A stretch of DNA of 64,000 nt. Origin: Actinosynnema sp. ALI-1.44. Lineage in GTDB: Bacteria; Actinomycetota; Actinomycetes; Mycobacteriales; Pseudonocardiaceae. Position numbers and translations under genes: made by a program. The notes beneath the pieces were generated by a model, which worked only from the letters and a program-made list of their open reading frames with translations, was not told where the DNA came from and searched no databases. Positions 53,586 to 62,060 of this stretch are shown piece by piece. The stretch is taken from the NCBI RefSeq assembly GCF_001984155.1, contig NZ_MTQO01000044.1:1-64000 (forward strand), written 5' to 3'. How positions within the stretch are numbered: the stretch's first letter is position 1; each line of letters begins with the position of its first letter.

Positions 53586-54290
53586 ATGCGCCGTTTCCTG
53601 CTCGCAGCCCTGCTCGTCCTGCCGTTCGTGGCGGCCCCGGCGACCGCCGACCCCGCACCGCTGATCGTGGGCGGCCGCAACGCCACCGAGACCTACTCGT
53701 GGATGGTGTCGCTGCAGAGTTCGCCGGGAAGGCACTTCTGCACCGGCACTCTGGTCAGCCCGCGCTGGGTGGTCACCGCGAACCACTGCCTGCGCGGCCA
53801 CTTCCAGGTGCGGGTCGGCAGCAACAGCCTCACCACCGGCGGGCAGACCGCCGGGATGACGACGGTGGCCGTCGGCCCGGACGACGTGGGCCTGGTGCAA
53901 CTCGACCGCGCGATCACGCTGGCGCCTGCGAAGATCCCGACGACGCCGGTGGCCGTGGGAACTCCGTTGCGGATTCTCGGCTGGGGAGTGACCTGCGACC
54001 CGGGATGCCAGCCGCCGCAGACCAATCAGGAACTGGACACATCCCTGGTCGCCGACAGCTCGTGCAGCGGGATCACAGCCGCTGGCGAGCTGTGCATGAA
54101 CAACCCGAACAAAACCGGTCCCTGCTATGGCGACTCGGGCGGCCCGGCCGTGCAGAAGATCAACGGTGAGTGGATGGTTGTCGGCGCCACCAGCCGTGCC
54201 GGTGGGCCGGGCCGGTGCGGCCAAAGCCCGTCCGTGTACGGAGATCTGGTCGCACACCGCACGTTCATCACCACTTACGCCAACAACTGA
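53586..54290 (+). CDS. Secreted trypsin-like serine protease (S1)
   Basis: 234 aa. Signal peptide MRRFLLAALLVLPFVAAPAT, then IVGGRNATETYSWMVSLQ, the classic activation site. Catalytic His in TANHC, Asp in PDDVGLVQL and Ser in CYGDSGGPAV. Six cysteines fit extracellular disulfides. Its short propeptide resembles Streptomyces-type trypsins. Convergent with the next protease gene across a strong hairpin. Confidence 0.88.
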   Translation: MRRFLLAALLVLPFVAAPATADPAPLIVGGRNATETYSWMVSLQSSPGRHFCTGTLVSPRWVVTANHCLRGHFQVRVGSNSLTTGGQTAGMTTVAVGPDDVGLVQLDRAITLAPAKIPTTPVAVGTPLRILGWGVTCDPGCQPPQTNQELDTSLVADSSCSGITAAGELCMNNPNKTGPCYGDSGGPAVQKINGEWMVVGATSRAGGPGRCGQSPSVYGDLVAHRTFITTYANN

Positions 54291-54299
54291 GCACGGTGT

Positions 54300-54343
54300 G
54301 CCGTGGAGCCCATGACCGTCGGGGGGGTCATGGGCTCCACGGC
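54300..54343. terminator. Bidirectional terminator between convergent protease genes
   Basis: A perfect 18-bp inverted repeat (54300-54317 with 54326-54343) around an 8-base G-rich loop, placed 10 bases after one stop and 20 before the other. Confidence 0.75.
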
Positions 54344-54362
54344 TTTCACCTCCCTGCGTGGG

Positions 54363-55817
54363 TCATTGGACGGTGAGCGTGTATTCGGTGGTTCCGGTCT
54401 TGCCCGCGCTGTCCGTGGCGGTGACAGTGATCTTGTGTGTGCCGCGCTGGAACGGCGCCGCCATCGACATCCGCGAGGTTCCTCCTGGGTTCACGGTCGA
54501 CGGCATGAACATCGGCGTGAACGCGAGTCCGTCGGCGCGGAGGTTGATCGTGCCCGTTCCGCCGGTGACGGTGATCGTGGTGTTGGCGAAACCACCCGGT
54601 GCCACGGTGCCTGAGTTCGGTGTGGCTGACGGCTTCGGGCCTTCGGTGGATCCGCCGTCGCCGACTGTCAGTGTGTAGTCGGCGGTCTTGGCGCCGGACG
54701 CGCCCTTGGCGGTGACAGTGACCTTGTAGGTCCCTTTCGGCGTGCTCGACGCGGTCTCGACGGTCAGTTTGGCGACGTCCCCGGACGTGATCGAGGTGGG
54801 CTGGAACGTCGCGGTCGCATCGCTGGGCAGGCCTGACGCGGCGAGGTCCAGCTTCTCCTGGCCCTGCTCGCCTGCCTTCGTGGTCACGCTCGTCGAGATG
54901 TACTTGCCAGGCTCCACTTTGCCGGACGACGGCGAGAGGGCCACCGTGAACTTGCCGTCGCCGGGTTGCCCGCCGCCGATCTCGCCGCGTGCCCAGTCGC
55001 CCATCTCGTTGGTCAGCCGACCCATGATGCTGTAGCGGTCACACCCGCTGGCGCCCCACGACACGACGCCGACCACCGTTCCGTCCACGATGTACGGGCC
55101 GCCGCTGTCGCCGCTGCAGGTGGCGACGCGGCCGTTGTCGTACCCGATGCACACCATCACGTCCGGGTTCACGCGGACGTTGAACACCTGGCAGTTGTTG
55201 GCGTCGTTCACCGGCATCGTGGCCTTGTAGAGCACGCCTGACCCGCCGCTCGCGGATGTCCGGCCGTAGCCGAAAGCGGTACCGGACTTGCCCGGCTGGG
55301 TGAGCGCGCTGTCGCCGGAGCCAGCCACCTTCGCCCACTGGTTCTCCGGCACGGGCAGGTCGTCCGCGGTGGTGATCACCGCGACGTCGTAACCGTTCTG
55401 CCAGGAATTCGGGCCTGTGTAGCGCGGGTGGACCTTGTAGGAGGCGACGTTGGTACGGAAGGTCTCGTCGCCTGCGGTGTTGAGGTCGTCGTCACCGTAG
55501 ATGTAGCTCTTGGCGCCGCCGACGTCGATCATGCAGTGCGCCGCGGTGAGGATCTTGCGCTTGCCGACGACCGCGGCGGTGCAGGACTGCCCCTGCGGCC
55601 CGCCGCCACCCGCGCGCAAACCCGCGATGACGAACGGGTTCTCCTTGACCGTCGTGCGCTGGCCGTTGACGACACGGGTTCCGGCGCCGCCGGGCTGGAG
55701 TTGGTCGGTCGGAGTGGCCGCGGTGCTGACCTTGCCGGGCGGTTCGGCGGCCGCGGCAGGCAGCGCCAGCGCCGACAGCGCCACGCACAGCGCTGTGATC
55801 AGTCGTGCTGTTCTCAT
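54363..55817 (-). CDS. Secreted trypsin-like protease with two C-terminal Ig-like domains
   Basis: 484 aa. Signal peptide (ALCVALSALALPAAAA). S1 domain at residues about 48-280: His in LTAAHC, Asp in YDVAVI, Ser in CSGDSGGPYIV. Two bacterial Ig-like domains follow (about 295-385 and 395-484), both ending in a YTLTV strand. These may bind wall or substrate. The RVVNGQ start of the mature enzyme deviates slightly from IVGG. Confidence 0.87.
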   Translation of the reverse strand: MRTARLITALCVALSALALPAAAAEPPGKVSTAATPTDQLQPGGAGTRVVNGQRTTVKENPFVIAGLRAGGGGPQGQSCTAAVVGKRKILTAAHCMIDVGGAKSYIYGDDDLNTAGDETFRTNVASYKVHPRYTGPNSWQNGYDVAVITTADDLPVPENQWAKVAGSGDSALTQPGKSGTAFGYGRTSASGGSGVLYKATMPVNDANNCQVFNVRVNPDVMVCIGYDNGRVATCSGDSGGPYIVDGTVVGVVSWGASGCDRYSIMGRLTNEMGDWARGEIGGGQPGDGKFTVALSPSSGKVEPGKYISTSVTTKAGEQGQEKLDLAASGLPSDATATFQPTSITSGDVAKLTVETASSTPKGTYKVTVTAKGASGAKTADYTLTVGDGGSTEGPKPSATPNSGTVAPGGFANTTITVTGGTGTINLRADGLAFTPMFMPSTVNPGGTSRMSMAAPFQRGTHKITVTATDSAGKTGTTEYTLTVQ

Positions 55818-55848
55818 CTTGCTCCTTCAACGCAGGGTAATGTCCACA

Positions 55849-57384
55849 TCAGAACGTGATCGACCAACCGGTCAGGGTGCCGGTGTCGAACCGGTAGACA
55901 TCGCGGACCGCCAGCCGCCACGTGCCGTTGGCGTCCTCGCGTGACGCGTCGACCGTGAAGGTCTGGTGGATGCCGCCGGGCTCGCCGACGCCGCCCGCCC
56001 GCTTGAGCGGGTAGGCCGTGCCGCTCGGGCCGACCAGGTCGACGGCGAGGTCACCGGTGTAGCTGTGGTCGATGTCCACCTTCACCGGGAGCGCTGCGGA
56101 TGCCTTGCCGTCACAGGAATCCTGCGTGACGCTCGTACCGACGGCCGACCCGGCGTCCGGGATGGACGCGTCCTCGTCGTTGGCCTTGGTCCCGCAGCGG
56201 GACGGGACGCCGCCGATGAAGCCGGTGTAGAGCAGCTTGTTCGGCGAACCCGCCCCGGGGCTGGTCACCAGGTTCGGGGTCGCGTTGTCCACCAACGCGT
56301 CCCGCACCTGCTGCGGCGTCGCACCCGGGTTCGCACCCAGGTACAGCGCCGACGCGCCCGCGCCGTGCGGGGAGGCCATGGACGTGCCGCTGCCGGTGCG
56401 GTAGCCGCCGGTGTGATCGGTCGAGTAGATGTTGCCGCCGGGCGCGAACAGGTCCACGCAGGTGCCGTAGTTGCCGCTGCGACTGCCGCCCTGGTTGATC
56501 CAGCCGACGGTGAGTGCCTCCGGCGTACGGCCCGGACTGGCCGTGCACGCGTCCTGGCCGTTGTTCCCCGCGGCGACGGCCACAACGAAGCCCTTGGCGA
56601 CCAGGGCTTTGACCTGTTCGTCGCCGACGCCGACGGTGTCCATCACCAGGCTGAGGTTCACCACGCCCGGTTTGGCGCCGTTCTTGGCCACCCACTCCAG
56701 TCCGCTGACCGTGGCCGAGTCGGGCCCGGATCCGCCGCAGCCCAGCGACCGGACGGCGACGACCTTGGCCTTCTTCGCGACGCCGACGGTCTTGCCCGCG
56801 ATGGTGCCTGCCACGTGCGTGCCGTGCCAGAAACAGTCACTCGCGTCGCTGTCGTTGTCGATGAAGTCGTACCCGTGCCGCGCGCGGCCCTCGAACTCGG
56901 AGTGCTGGATGTGCACACCGGAGTCGACGACGTAGGCGGTCACGTTGTCCGCCGTGTTCGGGTAGGTGTACTTCTTGTCGAGGCTGGTGGTGCGCTGGTC
57001 GATCTGGTCGAGCCCCCATGACGGCGGGTTCGGCTGCTCGTCGGCGACCGCCCTGGAGGTTCCGTCCTCGTGGACGGACTTGACCGACGGGTCGGCGGCC
57101 AGCCGACCCGCTTGCCGCTCGGACATCTCCCGGACCGTGAAGCCGTTCAGCGTCGCCGAGTAGGTGTCGGCCACCGCGCCGCCGTAACGCTGAGTCAGCG
57201 TGGTCGCTTGTCCGTCGGCCGCTGCGCGGGCACCGTCCTCGAGAACCACGATGTAGCGCCCGGCGACGTGTTCGCGGGCCTGTACGACGGCTGCCTCGGG
57301 CTGTGCCGTCGCGATGCCCGCGGCCGTGGTCACCAAGACCGCTGCCGCGACCGACAGGCCCGCTATCCCTCGCGTCCTGTGCAT
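55849..57384 (-). CDS. Secreted subtilisin-like protease (S8) with proprotein convertase P domain
   Basis: 511 aa from ATG 57384 with GGAGG 5 bases upstream. Signal peptide, inhibitor I9 propeptide (residues about 40-115, RYIVVLEDGARA), S8 catalytic domain with Asp in VVDSG, His in HGTHVAG and Ser in GTSMASPH, then a C-terminal P/proprotein convertase domain ending TGTLTGWSITF. Such enzymes are exported and self-activated. Same strand and just upstream of the trypsin-like gene (31 bases apart), so possibly co-transcribed. Confidence 0.9.
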   Translation of the reverse strand: MHRTRGIAGLSVAAAVLVTTAAGIATAQPEAAVVQAREHVAGRYIVVLEDGARAAADGQATTLTQRYGGAVADTYSATLNGFTVREMSERQAGRLAADPSVKSVHEDGTSRAVADEQPNPPSWGLDQIDQRTTSLDKKYTYPNTADNVTAYVVDSGVHIQHSEFEGRARHGYDFIDNDSDASDCFWHGTHVAGTIAGKTVGVAKKAKVVAVRSLGCGGSGPDSATVSGLEWVAKNGAKPGVVNLSLVMDTVGVGDEQVKALVAKGFVVAVAAGNNGQDACTASPGRTPEALTVGWINQGGSRSGNYGTCVDLFAPGGNIYSTDHTGGYRTGSGTSMASPHGAGASALYLGANPGATPQQVRDALVDNATPNLVTSPGAGSPNKLLYTGFIGGVPSRCGTKANDEDASIPDAGSAVGTSVTQDSCDGKASAALPVKVDIDHSYTGDLAVDLVGPSGTAYPLKRAGGVGEPGGIHQTFTVDASREDANGTWRLAVRDVYRFDTGTLTGWSITF

Positions 57385-57557
57385 CGTTTCCTCCGTCTCA
57401 CGCTGGGCGGCCGTCGGGCAGGGTGGAGACAACGGCCGCTGAGGCACCACCTTTCGGCGTCCGGCGAGGGGGAACAACCGTGGTAAATACCCGTAGCGCT
57501 ACGGGTTTCGAACTCACGGGCGCGCATCGCCCGGATTCGGGGCTACGCTCTCGACCT

Positions 57558-60353
57558 GTGACGATGGGTGATGCCTCCGCCCACATCGGTCCGCCGCCGC
57601 TGATCGGCCGGGACGCGGAGCTGGCGGCCTTGCGCGCCGCGGTGGCCCGTCCGCCGATGGTGGCCTTTGTGGAGGGTGAAGCGGGGATCGGCAAGACCCG
57701 GCTCGTGACCGAACTCGATCACGTGGTCCTGGCCACCTGCCAGCCGCTGCCCGATCCGTTCCCCTACGGCGCGTTGCTGGACTGCCTGAGCCAGTGCGGC
57801 AACCGGCTGCGCGACCCGGGGCCGGTGACCGGCGCGCTGCGCGATCACCTCCCCGAACTCGCCGACCACCTGCCCGCGGCGCCACGGCCGCTGGGCGATC
57901 CCGAAGCCGAACGGCACCGGATGTTCCGTGCCATCCGGGAACTGCTCGGTTCGCTGGGACCGGCGGTGCTGGTGGTCGACGACCTGCACTGGGCGGACGC
58001 GCAGACCTGTCAGGTGCTTCGCTTCGTCATCGCCAATCCCCTCCCCGAGCTGTCGATCGTGGCCACGTACCGACCCGAGGAGCTGGCCGAGCAGGGCCCG
58101 CTCGGTCGTACCGTCCGCGTCCCACCCGGCGTGACGAGGATGGACCTCGCCCTGCGCCCGTTCGACAGCGACGGCGTGCGTTCGATGGTCAACGCGATGG
58201 TGGGCACCACCCTGACGTCCGACGAGTTCGCCGGGGCCCTGCTTCACGAGACGGCCGGGATCCCGTACCTGGTCGAGGAAACGGTGCGCGCGTTGCGCGA
58301 TCCGAAGCGGGAGGTCCGCGCGGGCACCGCGACCGCGCGGCGTGTCCTGGCCGAGGTCGGCATCCCCGTTCTGGTCCGGGAGACGGCCCAGGAACGGATG
58401 CGGAGCCTGCCCGCCGCCGCGCGGTCGATCGCCGAGGCGGCGGCGGTGCTCGGTGTGGCGGAGTCGATCGACACCCTGGGCGCGGTCGCCGGCGGCGCGG
58501 ACCTGGACCAGATGATCACGCTCGTCAGGTCGTCGGTCCTGGTCGAGCACGCGGCGAACCACTACGCGTTCCGCCATCCCCTGGCGGCCCGCGCGGTGCG
58601 TGAGTCGCTGCCCGGTCCGTGGCGGAACGAACTGCACGTCCGCGCCATCCGGGTGTTGTCCGAACTCGACCGCACACCCCATGCCCGGGTGGCTGCCCAC
58701 GCCAAAGCGGTCGGCATGACGGACGAATGGCTGCGGTACAGCGAAATGACGGCTGACGCCGCGGCCGAGGCCCACGACGTCCCCACCGCGATCGACCTGC
58801 TGTGCGAGCTGATCGCCGACCGGAACGTGCGCCCCCGGGATGTGAACCGGCTGGCGTCCAAGCTGTGCGGCAACGCACTGACCGGGCTGCACAACCCGGC
58901 GGTGCTGAGCCGCGTCGAGGACCTGCTCTCCGACCCGCGACTGGCATCGGACGTCCGGGGTGACGTGCACCTGTGGTTCGGGCTGTTGCTCCTGCGTGAG
59001 ACCGGCGAGTCCGACCGTGCCAGAGCGGAGATCACGCACGCCATGGACCTGTTGGGCGACCAGCCGGAGCGGATCGCGCGCGGGATGGCGGTTCTCGCCG
59101 TGCCGTACCTCTGCACCGCGCCCATCGCCGAGCACCAGGCGTGGCTCGACCGGGTGGAGGACCTCCTGGATCACCTGCCCACCCGTGCCCTTCGCACCGC
59201 CGTGCTGGCGACCACGCTCGGCGGCAGGTTGGTCATAGGCGACCCGAGCACGTGGCAACGCACCACGCGGTTGCCGTCCCCGGCTGAGACGACCGAACCG
59301 GACGAGATCTGCCACCTGGCCCGCGCGCACTGCAACCTGGCGGACGCCTGCGCGTGGATCGGCCACTACCAGCGCGCCCGGACCTATCTGCGCACCGGGC
59401 TGACGCTCGCCGCCAGGGTCGGCGCGCCGTACGTCATCGGGACCGCCGAAGCCACCGCGGTCCGGCTCGACTGGCTCACCGGGGACTGGCCGGGACTCGA
59501 CGAACGGATCGCCGAACTGGTCAAGACCTACGCGCACCTGCCGCCGCTGATCACCGAGTTGAACCTGGCGGCGGCGTGGCTCGCGACCGCGCGAGGCGAC
59601 TGGGCACAGGCCGAGCGGGGTTTCCGAACAGCATTGGACTCGCACGCGACCATCCCCGTGCAGGTCGCCGCGGCCGGTGGCATGGCGGGCCTGTTGCTCG
59701 GCCGGGGCGAGACGGCCGCTGCCGAGCGGCACGCCGAGCGCGGGGTGGCGATGATCCGCAGCAAGGAGGCCTGGGTGTGGGCGGGCGATGTCGTGCCCCA
59801 GGCGGTCGATTGCCACCTGGCTCGTGGCCGGGTCGACGCCGCTGATGACCTTGTCGCCGAAATGGCTGACGGGCTGTCAGGCACCGACGCCCCTCACGCC
59901 CAGGCAGCGCTGGCGGCCTGCCACGCTCGCCTGGCCCCCGCAGACGACGGAACGCTCTACCGGACGGCGATCGACCTGCATCGAGGGCTCGGGCTGACGT
60001 ACCGCGCCACCCAGCTCACCGAACAGGCGGCACACACGGCATCGCCCGACACAGCAGTGCTCGCGTCCCTCGCCGAGGCCTACGACGGTCTCGGCGCCAC
60101 TGTCGACGCTGCCCGCTGCCGTCACATCATCCGCAGCGTCGGCGTACCGACACCCTCACACAGGGGACGACGCGGCTACGGCGACCAACTGTCCCCACGG
60201 GAACAGGACATCGCTCGCCTCGTGGTCAGCGGTCACACCAATCGCGAGATAGCCCAAGCCCTTTTCATCTCACGGCGAACGGTGGAGGAGTACGTCGCCA
60301 AGGTGTGCCGCAAGCTCAACGCCGCCAGCCGCAACGACATCCGCATCCCCTGA
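57558..60353 (+). CDS. LuxR-family regulator with AAA ATPase domain (LAL type)
   Basis: 931 aa from GTG 57558; TACGCT about 8 bases upstream suggests a leaderless transcript, and ATG 57564 is an alternative. AAA_16 domain with Walker A EGEAGIGKTR near residue 45 and Walker B VLVVDDLHWAD. A long TPR-like helical region follows, then a C-terminal LuxR HTH (LSPREQDIARLVVSGHTNRE). LAL regulators control antibiotic or carbon genes. Divergent from the S8 protease, which it may regulate (inference). Confidence 0.9.
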   Translation: MTMGDASAHIGPPPLIGRDAELAALRAAVARPPMVAFVEGEAGIGKTRLVTELDHVVLATCQPLPDPFPYGALLDCLSQCGNRLRDPGPVTGALRDHLPELADHLPAAPRPLGDPEAERHRMFRAIRELLGSLGPAVLVVDDLHWADAQTCQVLRFVIANPLPELSIVATYRPEELAEQGPLGRTVRVPPGVTRMDLALRPFDSDGVRSMVNAMVGTTLTSDEFAGALLHETAGIPYLVEETVRALRDPKREVRAGTATARRVLAEVGIPVLVRETAQERMRSLPAAARSIAEAAAVLGVAESIDTLGAVAGGADLDQMITLVRSSVLVEHAANHYAFRHPLAARAVRESLPGPWRNELHVRAIRVLSELDRTPHARVAAHAKAVGMTDEWLRYSEMTADAAAEAHDVPTAIDLLCELIADRNVRPRDVNRLASKLCGNALTGLHNPAVLSRVEDLLSDPRLASDVRGDVHLWFGLLLLRETGESDRARAEITHAMDLLGDQPERIARGMAVLAVPYLCTAPIAEHQAWLDRVEDLLDHLPTRALRTAVLATTLGGRLVIGDPSTWQRTTRLPSPAETTEPDEICHLARAHCNLADACAWIGHYQRARTYLRTGLTLAARVGAPYVIGTAEATAVRLDWLTGDWPGLDERIAELVKTYAHLPPLITELNLAAAWLATARGDWAQAERGFRTALDSHATIPVQVAAAGGMAGLLLGRGETAAAERHAERGVAMIRSKEAWVWAGDVVPQAVDCHLARGRVDAADDLVAEMADGLSGTDAPHAQAALAACHARLAPADDGTLYRTAIDLHRGLGLTYRATQLTEQAAHTASPDTAVLASLAEAYDGLGATVDAARCRHIIRSVGVPTPSHRGRRGYGDQLSPREQDIARLVVSGHTNREIAQALFISRRTVEEYVAKVCRKLNAASRNDIRIP

Positions 60354-60362
60354 CGCCGCGTT

Positions 60363-60905
60363 TCACGACCAGGCCGCGCATGTCGTGACCTCGAACCCCC
60401 GGCTGGGGAAGACGGCGTCCATGAAGAAGTCGTGTATCGCGGGATCGCTGTCGGCGCAACCGTCTCGCAGCACGGTCACGTGATAGCCACGGTCCGACGC
60501 GTCGTAGCACGTCGCGGCCACCATCGCACTGGTCGCGACCCCGGCGATCGCCAGGCTGCCGATGCCACGGGCACGCAGCACGAGGTCGAGATCCGTGCCC
60601 GCGAACGCACTCGCGCGGCGCTTGAGCACCACGACATCCTCGTCGGCGACCGGCAGATCGATCTCGGTTCCCGCCGATCCCTCGTGGAACGCCTCCCCCA
60701 CGTCGTAGAACGACTTGTACAGCTCGTTGCCCGGCGGCAAGTCGGCCCCGTTGCCACGGAACGCGAAATGCACGAAGACAACGAGCGCACCCGCCGCCCG
60801 CGCCCGCGGCAGCAAGTCGGTGACCGGCGGGATGACCTGCTTGACGAACGGATAGCCGCCCGTGATCCCCCGTTGGAGATCACCGATGATCAGTGCGGTT
60901 GTCAA
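60363..60905 (-). CDS. Isochorismatase-family cysteine hydrolase
   Basis: 180 aa from TTG 60905 with a GGGAG site 7 bases upstream. Fold markers: ALIIGDLQRGIT with the catalytic Asp, KRRASAFAGTDLDLVL with the Lys, and AGVATSAMVAATCYDASDRG with a Cys displaced from the usual position. In typical members the nucleophile Cys is in GVxTxxCV; here the site reads GVATSAMVAATC, so the nucleophile is replaced by Met at that position. It may not be a classical hydrolase. Confidence 0.8.
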   Translation of the reverse strand: MTTALIIGDLQRGITGGYPFVKQVIPPVTDLLPRARAAGALVVFVHFAFRGNGADLPPGNELYKSFYDVGEAFHEGSAGTEIDLPVADEDVVVLKRRASAFAGTDLDLVLRARGIGSLAIAGVATSAMVAATCYDASDRGYHVTVLRDGCADSDPAIHDFFMDAVFPSRGFEVTTCAAWS

Positions 60906-60979
60906 GACAAGCTCCCATCGACGAGATCAGCACCGCGCTCAGCGGCGTCATGCACGTGGTTTCGCGGACCCTAATGTGA

Positions 60980-60988
60980 CCTTAACCG
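60980..60988 (+). promoter_or_regulatory. CCTTAACCG motif upstream of small secreted protein gene
   Basis: The 9-mer lies 48 bases before the start at 61037 and recurs 61 bases before the start at 61494, each followed within 10 bases by a GAGCAC sequence. Shared promoter element or operator is inferred. Confidence 0.35.
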
Positions 60989-61036
60989 GTGTGCCGAGCA
61001 CGGGATCACGCGAAGAAGCACCACGAAAAAGTCACC

Positions 61037-61351
61037 ATGGCACGAACGAACCGGGTCACGGCCGCAGTGCTCGGCGCGGCCGCGGTCGTACTGGGCATCT
61101 TCACCGCACCGTCCTCGGGGGCGGCTGACGAGGACAACTGCACGGTCTCCGTCGACTGGGAAGACCCGACGGTCACCTGTTTCGCCACGTTCACCGAGGC
61201 CGTCCGGGTCGCCACCGGCGGCTCCATCACCGACGCCCCGGCGACCGTCGCCGAAGCCGTCCGGGACGACGCGTTGATGCGCCGGATGGGCGTCAACCTC
61301 GAGAAGACCGCGACACTACCCGTGCTGATACCCGCAGCGACCTGCCGGTGA
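61037..61351 (+). CDS. Small secreted protein, probably C-terminally truncated
   Basis: 104 aa with a signal peptide (RVTAAVLGAAAVVLGIFTAP). The mature part has CTVSVDWEDPTVTCFATFTE and GGSITDAPATVAEAVRDD, a layout I associate with short secreted actinobacterial proteins that carry a further C-terminal domain. Here the frame stops after LIPAATCR, and a neighbouring frame reads GVSMNNRTRSIRW at 61368-61410, like the expected end of such proteins. The gene may have lost a middle segment. Function unknown. Confidence 0.6.
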   Translation: MARTNRVTAAVLGAAAVVLGIFTAPSSGAADEDNCTVSVDWEDPTVTCFATFTEAVRVATGGSITDAPATVAEAVRDDALMRRMGVNLEKTATLPVLIPAATCR

Positions 61352-61423
61352 TGCCGGTCGTCAGCGGCGTCAGCATGAACAACCGCACCAGGTCGATCAG
61401 GTGGAGCTGACACTTTAAGACGG

Positions 61424-61432
61424 CCTTAACCG
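61424..61432 (+). promoter_or_regulatory. CCTTAACCG motif, second copy
   Basis: Identical 9-mer to 60980-60988, upstream of the tandem-domain secreted protein gene. Confidence 0.35.
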
Positions 61433-61493
61433 TGGTGAGCACCCTGCCGGACGACATCACAGGCAGGTGGAAATCCACGAAAGGGATCCGAAG

Positions 61494-62060
61494 ATGACGC
61501 GACCACTACGGGGAGGGTGGCCGGTGCGCGCCGGGCTGGCGGCGGTGCTGGTGACCGCGCTCGCCTGCCCGGCGAACGCGGACCCGCTGCAGCCCCTCAC
61601 CCGCGCCGAGGCCACCAGTCCGGCTCCACTGGCACAGATCAGCCACACGGCTTCGTGCCCGGCAGGCACCCGCCTGACCGGCATCGGTGGCGTGATCAAC
61701 CAGTCGACCGGCAAGGAGGCGCTGACCGCACTCGAACCCGACTCCGGTTTGACGAAGGGCACGGTCAGCGCCACTGGCCCCGCGGGCAACTGGACGGTGA
61801 CTGCGAACGTGGTGTGTTCCGAAGTGGCCGGACTCAAACTGGTCCGGCAACCAGGGCCAGTCGGGTTCCCCGTCGTAACTGCCGACTGCGGCCCGGGACA
61901 CCAGGTGCTCGGTGCGGGCGGGCGGGTCCCCGGCGCGCAAGGCAACAAGCTACTCGCGATCGAACCGAACGATGCGTTGACATCCGTCACCGTCATCGGT
62001 CAGCTCGGTGCGGGCAGATGGGCGGTGACCGCCTACGCGATCTGCGTGCCCACCGCCTGA
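61494..62060 (+). CDS. Secreted protein with two tandem domains of unknown function
   Basis: 188 aa from ATG 61494 with AAAGGGA upstream. Signal peptide to about residue 29 (ACPANA-D). Two similar halves each start with a cysteine (SCPAGTRLTGIGGVIN; DCGPGHQVLGAGGRVP), pass through ALEPDSGL or AIEPNDAL, and end in a W-x-V-T-A strand with a second cysteine (NWTVTANVVC; RWAVTAYAIC). A disulfide in each half is likely. No family recognised. Its end overlaps the convergent SARP gene by 28 bases. Confidence 0.72.
   Translation: MTRPLRGGWPVRAGLAAVLVTALACPANADPLQPLTRAEATSPAPLAQISHTASCPAGTRLTGIGGVINQSTGKEALTALEPDSGLTKGTVSATGPAGNWTVTANVVCSEVAGLKLVRQPGPVGFPVVTADCGPGHQVLGAGGRVPGAQGNKLLAIEPNDALTSVTVIGQLGAGRWAVTAYAICVPTA

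Noticed and set aside
57543-59816. 757-codon reverse frame inside the LuxR regulator
   Set aside because: Composition shadow of the LuxR/AAA gene, no recognisable domain.
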